The notes under the pieces are model-generated. The model searched no databases, was not told the DNA's origin, and worked only from the letters and a program-made list of their open reading frames with translations. This document shows positions 44,778 to 53,173 of a stretch of DNA of 64,000 nt, piece after piece (position 1 is the stretch's first letter; each line of letters opens with the position of its first letter). Location of the stretch: positions 992,001-1,056,000 of the forward strand of contig BQMF02000021.1 of assembly GCA_027922465.2 (NCBI GenBank). Reading direction: 5' to 3'. The position numbers were made by a program, and so were the translations under genes. Origin of the DNA: Turritopsis dohrnii (Eukaryota; Cnidaria; Hydrozoa; Anthoathecata; Oceaniidae).

Positions 44778-45815
44778 GTTTGGAATTTCTGTCGAGAATA
44801 ATTTTTTGACAACCGGTTGAATAATTTTAAGCTTGAACTTTCTCTTACCGGAAAAGCTTTCACCACGTTTTTGCTGGAAACTCTGTTGTTGTTATGGTGG
44901 TGGTCTCGATTATTTGTTCCTCCGCCAATTCTAAATCTTGGCCTCGTCATGCTGGCGGATGACGTTGGGAGGCTTGACGAAAAGGGCGGTGGTCTGCCAC
45001 GTCGTTTTGAAGGTGAATTGAGATTGTGTAGAGCCTCTTTCGTGCTTTTCCGTGCTTTTACAATACTTTCTAGGTGTTTACGAAACGGTTTTCCGAACAA
45101 GTCATTCTCCCTCTTTTTGAGGTCCTCATTGTCTTTCAAAATGTTCTTCACCTCAGGAATGTCTTTTAAGATATCCTTCAGGACACTGAATCGGCGATTG
45201 TACGTCACTGTGTTGAAGACCTGACCAATGCATAAAACCAGCTAGAAGCAGGTCAAGTCGATCTAACTCAACATCTTCTCCTGTCCGGCTAGACAGTTGG
45301 TCTAGCTGTTGCCAAAGGTATCCCAATATGGTGCAAAAGCTTGCATTATCTTTTTCTGTATCTTGCAGAAAGTATCGTCCAAACTTTTGGTTTTATAATT
45401 CACAAGAACTTTCACGAAATCGTCCAAAGCTCTTGGCACATCCAAATTAGTGGGTATAGGCAAAGACTTGAGAAGCTTCTCTTGTAATTGCTTCTCGGTT
45501 ATGTAAACATTTAATTGTTTGTTAACATACTTCGCTAGATCTGGTGGAAGTTTCCACTCGTTTTCTTTGGCCTCTGTCTTTATTGTGAAAAAATTTCTTT
45601 TCTTTCTCACTGGCTTTTCATCTGAAGAAGATGAAGCAGCAGAATCGCTGTCTCCTGAAGAAGATGACGACGATGACGACAAGGAAGAAACACGTTTTCT
45701 TTTCTTGTGTTTCTTCTTGGATAACTTTTTTTTCGTTTGCCCTTTCCAAGCAAAGTTTGTTGTGTGCTACTCCCAGAGATGATGGTCTCAGCTTTCTCTG
45801 AGTTATTGCCCTCAT
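44756..45815 (-). pseudogene. DIRS gag-like protein, minus element, broken
   Basis: Two pieces. 45682-45302 starts with a serine-acidic run (SSSSSSSSGDSDSAASSSS) and contains ENEWKLPPDLAKYV, a segment shared with the gag of the plus DIRS (ENDWELPQNMLDYI). 45208-44756 starts with TYNRRFSVLKDIL, matching TYQRRYNVLSTLI of the plus element. The roughly 95 bases between the pieces are out of frame. Confidence 0.7.
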
Positions 45816-46511
45816 CTCCTTCCCTTTGAGCTTTGTCTTGCTCTGAAGGGGGGTTTTGTCATTTTGGTTAACTTCATCGGCGATGATGTGCTTGATACTC
45901 GAAGATTCTCAGATGATAACAATGTTGCACGTGCGATCACTCCGAAGCCATTTTGAAAATGGTATGGCAGAGGTAGTAAAATTGGCTCCGCCGTAAGATA
46001 CGGAGCACAACGGTTGGGAGTAGGCATTGTTATATTGTTAAAATCAAAAAGTTTTGATATTTTATCGCAGCTCTTATCTCACAAAATTAATATTTCAAAG
46101 AAATGCCGAAGGTCCCTTTAAACGAATTGAAAAGAACCTATTGTTCTTTAATTTTGAGCAGAATTTTTACACGTGTTTCATTCTGTTGTGAAGAATTAGA
46201 AATAAAACACGGGTCGAACAAATGAGTCTGACCTCACGGAAGACGAAAGTCTTAGTGAAAAACTTCAGTTTCATATCATCAAATCTCCACTTTGATCTAA
46301 TACTGGTTATGACCTTCGCTATGTACGCTGAAGGTCATAATTTTAACGATCTCTTAAAAATTCCTTCGCAAACAAAATGGACGCTTCGTAAGTATATTTA
46401 TAGAAAACGTGATTAATCCGATAATATCTCGTCAATAAACACTCTTTATGGTTTCAAGTTACTTCACAAACAATTAGATGTTGTGAAAGTTTTAAATATC
46501 ATCAGAATTTT

Positions 46512-48861
46512 TTGATGATGTTGCGTTTACTTCTTTCTCACAGGCAAAATCATGATACTGTTGAGGAAGAAATACCGGTTAATCCTCACAACGACCAAGA
46601 GGAACGTTTGGAGACCGTGGCTCGACCCGGTGAAAAACGCCAAACCGATGAAACTGAACGTAGGGAGGATGTAAATGAACCTCCTGCGAAAATTCCAAGA
46701 TTTGAGTTAGTTGATACGGTTGAAGAAAATGATTGGGAACTTCCCCAAAATATGTTGGACTACATCCACAAATACATTAACATTAAAGTTCCTGATAAGG
46801 AAATCAGGGAAAAGATCATTGGAGTGAATCCTGTTCCTAAAAACATCAGGCAAGTTCCTGAATTAGATGGTTATATGAAACAACTACTAGTTGAACACAA
46901 TAAAACTACAACACTTCACCTTGAGAAGATTCTCAAGGGAGTACAAGAAAGAGATAGGAATATCTTTGGGCCTCTCTCACGCCTTTGGTTCATTACGGAA
47001 GGAGAGAGGGGTGAAATTGACCTAAATGATGATTTCGCAACTAACAGTTTTTCTGAAATCACCAGTTTATTTGAGCAGTCAATTTTATTGTCAGCACAAT
47101 CATTTCATCGACTGACATATCAACGACGTTACAACGTCCTGTCAACTTTGATTGAAAATTCATCGAAAGTGAATGAACTGCTTAAAGATCATGCTCTGTT
47201 GATGAACGATCCTTCAAATAAATATCTATTTGGAGAAAAGTTTGAAGAAATTTTAAGTAAATCAACCACATCCCAGAAGAAACTGACAGAAGTTTTTACT
47301 GGTTTGAAGAAGACTGTTCAACCTTCAACAAAACCCTTTCGAAAAGGCCCCCTATCAAATGAAAGCTCAAGAGGTAGGGGGCGATTCTTCTCCAGAGCTG
47401 CTCAGAGAGGTAAGATTATCTGTTCATCCTATATTAAAAAATGCAGAACTGTTATCAATGCTAGACTTCCCCAATGTACATCCAATAGTAAAAACTCTGT
47501 TTGTGAAAAAATGTCCTGTGGAAGCTCCCCCGGCAGGGAGGCTGAAGTATTTTCTCCAAAACTGGCTTTGCCTGACCCAAGACAAAATATTTTAGATATT
47601 GTGCAGGGTTACAAAATTCCATTTCACTCACAACCAAAACAACAGTTTCTCCCTCAAATTCCCTTCAGTCAGGAGGAACTAATGTTGATAGATACAGAAA
47701 TTTCGGAGATGCTCCAGAAAGGAGCAATAAAGAAGGTTCAGAAATCCCCAAATCAGATTTTAAACAACATCTTCATAGTTCCAAAGAAAGATGGAGGCTA
47801 CAGACCTGTCATCAATTTAAAAAATCTGAATTCTCACATTCCATACATTCACTTCAAAATGGAAAGCCTATCTTTACTGAAGGAACTTCTTCAGCAGGGA
47901 GATTGGATGTGCAAACTGGACCTGAAGGATGCCTATTTCTCAGTTCCACTACATCAAATATCACAGGAGAAGATTCGATTCCTGTGGAAAGGAACAGTTT
48001 ACCAGTTTCTTTGCCTATGCTTTGGTCTGGGTCCAGCCCCAAGGATTTTCACCAAACTTCTGAAGGTTCCCATAGCCTTACTCAGGAGGTTAAATGTAAG
48101 ACTGATAATCTATTTGGACGATATCCTGATTCTGGCCTCGTCCAAAGACGATCTGTTTCTAGCTCGAGATACATTGATATTTCTCCTTCAAAATTTGGGT
48201 TTTCTGATAAACCTGAAAAAAATCTCAATTCCAAGCATCTCAAAAAATTCAATTTTTAGGGGTGGAAATAGATTCTTTAAAAATGTCACTAAGTCTTCCT
48301 CAGGAAAAGGTCACAAAGATTGTATCACAATGTCAAGAGATGATGGACAAAAAATTAGTAACTCTAAGGGAACTAACATCACTAATTGGCAGATTAACGT
48401 CGGCTGCAATAGCAGTGTTGCCAGCTCCTCTGCAATATCGGACGATGCAGAGGCAACAAATATGGGAGATGAACTCGGGAAAGAATTTCGAATCTGTGAT
48501 TTGTCTGAGTCAAGAAGTGAAAATGGAATTAAATTGGTGGGTTCAAAATTTGCACCTCAGCAATGGAAAGACTCTGATACCGAACAGCCAATGTATTGTG
48601 ATTTCATCAGATGCCTCGATGATGGGGTGGGGTGCATATTGCCAGGGTCACAGGACGGGTGGGCCATGGAATGCCTTAGAGAAAACCTATCATATCAATT
48701 ATTTAGAACTGAAAGCAGCAAAATTAGGGATTTTGACATTTCTAAAAATTTTTCCATCTATAAAGGTAATTCATTTACAAATGGACAATATAACGGCATT
48801 GGCTTATCTAAAAAAAATGGGGGGTATCTGGGGGGTATCAAAGATATCTGGGAAATTCTGA
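46512..48861 (+). pseudogene. DIRS gag and RT-RNase H, plus element, two frameshifts
   Basis: The first 330 residues of the ORF starting at 46512 are gag-like (ENDWELPQNM, TYQRRYNVL). RT follows with EMLQKGAIKKV, FIVPKKDGGYRPVINLK, MCKLDLKDAYFSV, LCFGLGPAPRIFTKLL and IIYLDD, so all three catalytic Asp are present. The frame changes at a run of A near 48215-48221. RNase H (ISSDASMMGWGAY, NYLELKAA, HLQMDNITALAYLKKMGG) continues in the next frame at 48262-48861. It returns to the first frame at a run of G near 48820, giving ITVEHLPGKLNQEADFQSR. Both lesions lie in homopolymers, so they could be recent mutations or assembly errors. Confidence 0.85.
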
Positions 48862-48955
48862 TCAGTCATGGGATCACAATTACAGTCGAACATTTGCCAG
48901 GGAAATTGAATCAAGAGGCAGATTTCCAGTCTCGCTCAGTGAGAGACTCAAGCGA

Positions 48956-50350
48956 ATGGAAACTGTGTCCCATGGTATTCAATCTTATAACCAAAATGCG
49001 CTGGATACCCCACATAGACCTGTTTGCATCAAGACTGTCACACCAAGTTCCAAGGTACATGTCTTGGAAACACGATCCATACAGTCTTGGAAGGGATGCC
49101 TTTCAAACAAGTTGGAAGGACCTTCAGGCATATGCCTTTCCCCCCTTTTCCTTAATACCAAGGGTATTGAAGAAAACACAAGACGAGAAAGCAACATTGT
49201 TGCTTGTCACTCCTGCATGGCAAACACAAGCTTGGTATCCATGGGCTCTCCAACTCTCCATAAAGAATCCAATTTTGATTCCAAAAAAGAGGAACTTATT
49301 ATTAGGTCCAACCAAGGAAGAACATCCCCTGGTCTTGAACAAAACTCTACAGTTAGTGGTTTGGACTCTTTCAGGCAACAACTTCTTACAGAAGGAATAT
49401 CAGACAAAGCTGCCTCTCTTATCACAGCTTCAAAACGAAAAGGCACTATCTCTCATTACGAATCGGCCTGGAGAAAGTGGAGCAGCTGGTGTAATCAAAG
49501 GGAAGTTGATCCCTTTCGATGTTCTTTGAATTATGTTCTTGAATTTCTCTCAGATTCCTTCGAAGAAGGAAAACTTCATAGTACAATTGCAGGCTACAGA
49601 TCAGCTATATCAGCTTATCATTCAACAATTGATGGTTTCAAAACTGGAGAACATCCTAGAATTTCTGCATTACTTGCTGGGGTCTTTAACAAAAGGCCTC
49701 CTCAACCTAAATATAACTTCATTTGGGATGTTGAAAAAGTAGTTAACTATATCAATGGGCTAGGAGAAAATTGTCATTTGAGTGATTCAATGTTGACTAA
49801 AAAGCTTACAATTTTGTTGGCTTTAACATCTGCTGCTAGAGCACATGAAATCTGTTTTTTAGACACAAAATTTTTAGTTGAGCATCCATCGGGATATACA
49901 TTTTCTTTTGGTAGAATTACCAAAGTTGCAGGGCCAAACAAACCAAGACCTCCCATAACATTTTTACCCTTTCAGGAGAATAAAACCATTTGTGTTTGTA
50001 AGTGTATTGATGATTACTTGTTAAGAACCAAACATTGGAGAAAAGAGGAAACTCAGTTATTATTGAGTTTCATTAAGCCTCATAAGGCAGTTTCAACCAA
50101 AACTATTTCCAGATGGATAACTGATGTTTTAAAATTTTCTGGTATTGATATCAGTACATTTTCAGGACATTCAACTAGAACAGCTTCTTCCTCTAAAGCA
50201 AAAAGCTGTGGTGTTCCTATAAAAGAAATTTTGAAAAAGGGTCATTGGTCCAAAGAGTCAACTTTCCAAAAAATATACTCTAAAGAGGTAATTGTAAGTG
50301 GGGAAATGTCATTTCAACGGTCCATTTTGTCTTCAAATAAAAAGCTTTGA
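48956..50350 (+). CDS. DIRS tyrosine recombinase, plus element
   Basis: The recombinase domain occupies roughly the C-terminal 330 residues (from about 49340). An N-terminal SAM-like part (TISHYESAWRKWSSWCN) precedes the catalytic domain with Arg in TSAARAHEICFLD, HSTRTASSSK (H-x-x-R), KKGHWS (H/W) and the Tyr in QKIYSKE. All family catalytic residues are visible. The first about 130 residues of this ORF overlap the pol reading frame and are probably not translated. The recombinase joins the circular DNA intermediate to the target site. Confidence 0.88.
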   Translation: METVSHGIQSYNQNALDTPHRPVCIKTVTPSSKVHVLETRSIQSWKGCLSNKLEGPSGICLSPLFLNTKGIEENTRRESNIVACHSCMANTSLVSMGSPTLHKESNFDSKKEELIIRSNQGRTSPGLEQNSTVSGLDSFRQQLLTEGISDKAASLITASKRKGTISHYESAWRKWSSWCNQREVDPFRCSLNYVLEFLSDSFEEGKLHSTIAGYRSAISAYHSTIDGFKTGEHPRISALLAGVFNKRPPQPKYNFIWDVEKVVNYINGLGENCHLSDSMLTKKLTILLALTSAARAHEICFLDTKFLVEHPSGYTFSFGRITKVAGPNKPRPPITFLPFQENKTICVCKCIDDYLLRTKHWRKEETQLLLSFIKPHKAVSTKTISRWITDVLKFSGIDISTFSGHSTRTASSSKAKSCGVPIKEILKKGHWSKESTFQKIYSKEVIVSGEMSFQRSILSSNKKL

Positions 50351-50443
50351 AGAGAGATCGTTAAAATTATGACCTTCAGCGTACATAGCGAAGGTCATAA
50401 CCAGTATTAGATCAAAGTGGAGATTTGATGATATGAAATTGAA

Positions 50444-50479
50444 GATTGTGCGAGGGCGCGAAGCGCCTGATGTGCAATC
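50444..50479. other. GCGAAGC mini-hairpin beyond the plus DIRS right repeat
   Basis: The outer stem GATTGTGC/GTGCAATC encloses GGGCGCGAAGCGCC, with GCGAAGC at 50458-50464 flanked by GC/GC pairs. It directly adjoins the 3' terminal inverted repeat. Confidence 0.75.
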
Positions 50480-50520
50480 TAGATTTTATTCATCAAATCT
50501 CCACTTTACGATCTAATACT
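50445..50520 (+). repeat. Inverted repeat, left arm (hairpin plus ITR fragment)
   Basis: Contains the mini-hairpin and ATTCATCAAATCTCCACTTT..GATCTAATACTG. Its reverse complement is at about 50788-50862, nearly perfect. The two arms flank a 270-base non-DIRS segment. Confidence 0.85.
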
Positions 50521-50579
50521 GCCCACCCACATCCTCAACCCTACATGTTATACATTATTTTACTTCTATTTTGTTACAG

Positions 50580-50623
50580 GACGCGGAAACTTTCGTGGTG
50601 GACGTGGTCGCGGTGGTTACTAA
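50580..50623 (+). other. Isolated RGG-box terminal exon
   Basis: After an acceptor (TATTTTGTTACAG) the sequence reads GRGNFRGGRGRGGY and a TAA stop. This is a typical C-terminal RGG tail of an RNA-binding protein, such as LSM14-, CIRBP- or hnRNP-like proteins. No upstream exons of such a gene are recognisable on this strand. It lies between the two arms of the DIRS-related inverted repeat, so it looks like a captured or stranded host exon. Confidence 0.5.
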
Positions 50624-50741
50624 AATATATATTTGTGCTTGAAAGAGAAATATATTATATGATTCTTAAATTTGACTTGTTTGTGTGTATCTTACCCCAA
50701 CATTTGTTTGTAGATCAGTTTCCAAAATTTCTTTGTGTGAT

Positions 50742-50862
50742 CGTTAAAATTTAGAACTACAGCGTACATAGCGAAGGTCATAACCAGTATTAGATCGTAA
50801 AGTGGAGATTTGATGAATAAAATCTAGATTGCACATCAGGCGCTTCGCGCCCTCGCACAATC
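50742..50862 (-). repeat. Inverted repeat, right arm, with third GCGAAGC hairpin
   Basis: Starts GTGATCGTTAAAAT and carries AGCGTACATAGCGAAGGTCA, CAGTATTAGATC and the hairpin at 50827-50862 (GCTTCGC at 50842-50848, the complement of GCGAAGC). It is a second, diverged copy of the 3' terminus of the plus DIRS in reverse orientation. Confidence 0.8.
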
Positions 50863-51310
50863 TTCAATTGTCAGTTGTCTTAACGGCAAAGAAAAGCAAG
50901 CCATCTTGTAAAACATTACGGGATAAGAGATATCTCACTGGTGGAAAACAAGCTTAAGACATTCTTAAGGCCGTACCTAACTTTTCATGCCCAGAAACTA
51001 AAGACAAAACCCAAAAGGTAAAAAAAGGTTGATAAGAGGAAAAACTGCAGCAAAACAGCAATGCAGAGTCACGTGAGAGATTGATAATTACAAATGAATA
51101 GCACCTATATAAAACAAAATAAATTCTGACAAATAAACTTTGAGCTCCCAAAATCTGAAGATGGGAATATTCTTAAGACATTCTTAACTTTTTGGCCAAT
51201 TTCATCTTGAGCATTCTTATAAAGCGTATTCTTATAAAAAGAAAAGCGTGTAGCTTGAATATGAAAACGAGGTTAGATGTGGTTACTCAGCCACAACGAA
51301 GCGTTTAAAC

Positions 51311-51892
51311 AGCACGTCTGGAAACGTCTGTTCTTACCCACGGTGCTATTGCCATAAAACTTCTACTGTTCGATTACAACAAGCAAAGTCAATTTCAGAG
51401 GTTTTGTGACAACCAACTTAGTTTCTATTCCTCATAGTCTCTTCTAAGTCTTTGATTCCCAATAATTATCGTATTAACAGGATAGCTTTCTAGGTCCCCA
51501 AGCTAATCGTCTGTTTATTAGCTTTCTAATAAAACAAACCTTTGATGTTAGCTTTTTGTTATTACAAATAAAAAAAATTAAACAAAAAGATACACCCTCA
51601 AACTAGCCAGTTTCCTATTGGCTATAAACAAACTAATCCTCTCAAACTTACGTAATTTCATTGAAACACAAGAATTGAAAAACAAATGAAAAGCTTTCTT
51701 GTGACCCTCTGGGAAAGCAATTATATTCAAAATTCATAACGGATTCTGCGTACAAGTGATCGCGTAATCGTAATGCGTGACAAACCTTTCTTTACATTAT
51801 GGGTGAAAAGGTTAACACGAACATAGTATAAATACATAAGTTATGTAATTAGCTACTTTCTGTACGAAAACGTCAACACGAACGCAAGAAGG
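51311..51892. other. Upstream region of the glutamine synthetase-like gene
   Basis: No coding region. It holds the probable promoter of the gene at 51893. Confidence 0.5.
51827..51834 (+). promoter_or_regulatory. TATA box of the glutamine synthetase-like gene
   Basis: TATAAATA 59 bases upstream of the start codon at 51893. With a TSS about 30 bases downstream this leaves a 5' UTR of around 30 bases. Confidence 0.55.
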
Positions 51893-53173
51893 ATGGAAGA
51901 CGAAAATTTTAAAAATTACATTGTGGAACAACGTATTAAGTTTGTCCGTGTCGTGGTTGAGGATATTAACGGAGTTTCGAAAGGGGTAACGCTTCACATT
52001 GATCACTTCATGAAATGTAAAAAAGAAGGAATCCCTTACAACATCAGGGTCCATACGGCGACTGCAGCTGACGAACCAGTTAACGACACTGGCCTGTCGT
52101 CAAATGGTGACGCCTTTATGGTTGCTGATATGGATACGTTTCAGGTAATACCTTGGTGTAAGAACACTGCTTCCGTTTTGGCGGATTCAAAATCCTCTAA
52201 CAATGCTGCGGACGTTCTCGAAGTAAGTTCCAGGGCAGTTTGTAAGCGTGCACTCAACCAACTCAACAGCTTTGGCTTCGATCTGTACGGTGCTTTTGAA
52301 TTCGAGTTTCACCTTTTGGATCCCAAGACGAAATCCCCAGCATTTGAAAGTGTTTCTGTATATTCATCGGTAACGAATACAAAGTATGTTGATGTTATGT
52401 ATGATATTATGGAGAATATGAAATCCATTGGCATAATACCTGAGCGGTCAGTTATTGAGAGTGGCAACAGTCAGTTAGAGATAACGTTTAATCCAGAATT
52501 CGGAATAAGATGCGCAGATACTGCGTTTTTATTTCGGCATCTAGTTAAAGAAATATCACTTCAACATGATTTGTTGGCCACATTCCTTTCCAAACCCTTC
52601 TCTAACTCAAGTGGGTCATCAGGTCATTTCAATCACTCGATTTGGACGAAGGACGGTCAGAATGCATTTCATGACCAACACTGCCAGAGCAATCTCTCAA
52701 AAGTTGCAAAACACTGGATTGCTGGGCTGCAGCATCATGCTAAAGCATTAATGGCCATTGCTGCACCAACCCCAAATTGCTACAAACGATTTGGGAAAAG
52801 TGCCTCTATCCCAATGAACGTCAAAAGCGGTGCCGATGACAGAACTTGTGCCTATCGTATTAAAAATGCAGGCACATCAAATGTCTACATTGAAAATCGA
52901 CGCCCAGGTGCCGCTGTTAACCCATATCTCTACCAGGCTGCAGTTATCATCGCTGGAATGGACGGACTCAACAAGCAAATGGAAATGCTCCCTGATGATT
53001 TTAATTTCGAACTTCCAAAAACTTTACCTGATGCAATTTCGGCATTGCTGGACGATCCAGTGATGGTAAACGGACTAGGTAAAAAGCTTGTAATGTGTTT
53101 TGCAGCGGTTAAGCGTACTGAATGGGAAAAGCCTGGGAATTTAGACCTTCAATACAGATATGTTAATATTTAA
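51893..53173 (+). CDS. Glutamine synthetase type I/lengsin-like protein, intron-free
   Basis: 426 residues, full length for the short GlnA/lengsin class. The beta-grasp N-terminus (RIKFVRVVVEDINGVSKG) is followed by the catalytic barrel with EFEFHLLD, the IESGNSQLEITF glutamates, GSSGHFNHSIW (counterpart of GSGMHVHQS) and YIENRRPGAAVNPYL. The loop corresponding to NRLVPGYEAP of active enzymes reads YKRFGKSASIPMNV, so the substrate loop is changed, as in lengsin-type pseudoenzymes. True glutamine synthetase activity (glutamate + NH3 + ATP) is therefore uncertain. The likely location is the cytosol. The start is the first Met, consistent with the TATA box. Lack of introns fits either a retrocopy or an old transfer. 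Confidence 0.88.
   Translation: MEDENFKNYIVEQRIKFVRVVVEDINGVSKGVTLHIDHFMKCKKEGIPYNIRVHTATAADEPVNDTGLSSNGDAFMVADMDTFQVIPWCKNTASVLADSKSSNNAADVLEVSSRAVCKRALNQLNSFGFDLYGAFEFEFHLLDPKTKSPAFESVSVYSSVTNTKYVDVMYDIMENMKSIGIIPERSVIESGNSQLEITFNPEFGIRCADTAFLFRHLVKEISLQHDLLATFLSKPFSNSSGSSGHFNHSIWTKDGQNAFHDQHCQSNLSKVAKHWIAGLQHHAKALMAIAAPTPNCYKRFGKSASIPMNVKSGADDRTCAYRIKNAGTSNVYIENRRPGAAVNPYLYQAAVIIAGMDGLNKQMEMLPDDFNFELPKTLPDAISALLDDPVMVNGLGKKLVMCFAAVKRTEWEKPGNLDLQYRYVNI

Larger units (their letters stand above)
41745..46085 (-). mobile_element. DIRS retroelement, minus strand, damaged
   Basis: Terminal inverted repeats: 46000-46080 (GGAGCACAACGGTTG..GCATTGTTATAT..CGCAGCTCTTATCTCAC) is complementary to 41750-41905, the lower copy having about 60 extra bases that form a hairpin. 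Reading from 45815 down come gag, RT and RNase H. The tyrosine recombinase expected below 43264 is missing, replaced by a non-LTR element fragment (about 41996-43140). Confidence 0.75.
46263..50444 (+). mobile_element. DIRS retroelement, plus strand, nearly complete
   Basis: Terminal inverted repeats of about 90 bases: 46263-46354 and 50352-50444 (GATCGTTAAAATTATGACC, AAGGTCATAACCAGTATTAG). Inside are gag, RT, RNase H and a tyrosine recombinase, the DIRS order. It replicates by a recombinase and not a DDE integrase, so no target duplication is expected. It lies about 180 bases from the minus DIRS, with the two 5' ends facing each other. Confidence 0.85.
41642..50951. mobile_element. Second shell: inverted repeat AGCTTGTTTTCCACCAG
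   Basis: AGCTTGTTTTCCACCAGTGA (41643 onward) is the exact complement of the sequence ending at about 50951. TTAA lies at or next to both outer edges, which would fit a TTAA-inserting superfamily such as piggyBac or Kolobok, but the edges are one base out of register, so this is tentative. It encloses both DIRS elements. Confidence 0.5.
41416..51310. mobile_element. Outer MITE-family copy expanded by nested insertions
   Basis: The left end CCGAATTTTTGCTTAAACAC and the right part AAAACGAGGT..AGCCACA..GCGTTTAAAC match, in order, the two ends of a compact 186-bp element at 60206-60391. Arms are also complementary around TTCTTATAAAAA..AGCGTGT (41567-41586 and 51230-51250). The roughly 9.9 kb between consists of later insertions. 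The right limit is approximate. Confidence 0.5.

Noticed and set aside
44817..45782. Plus-strand ORFs at 44817-45224 and 45519-45782
   Set aside because: They are antisense shadows of the minus DIRS gag-like frames.
50444..50479. Bacterial-type intrinsic terminator
   Set aside because: The GC-rich hairpin has no T-run, and the context is a eukaryotic retroelement.
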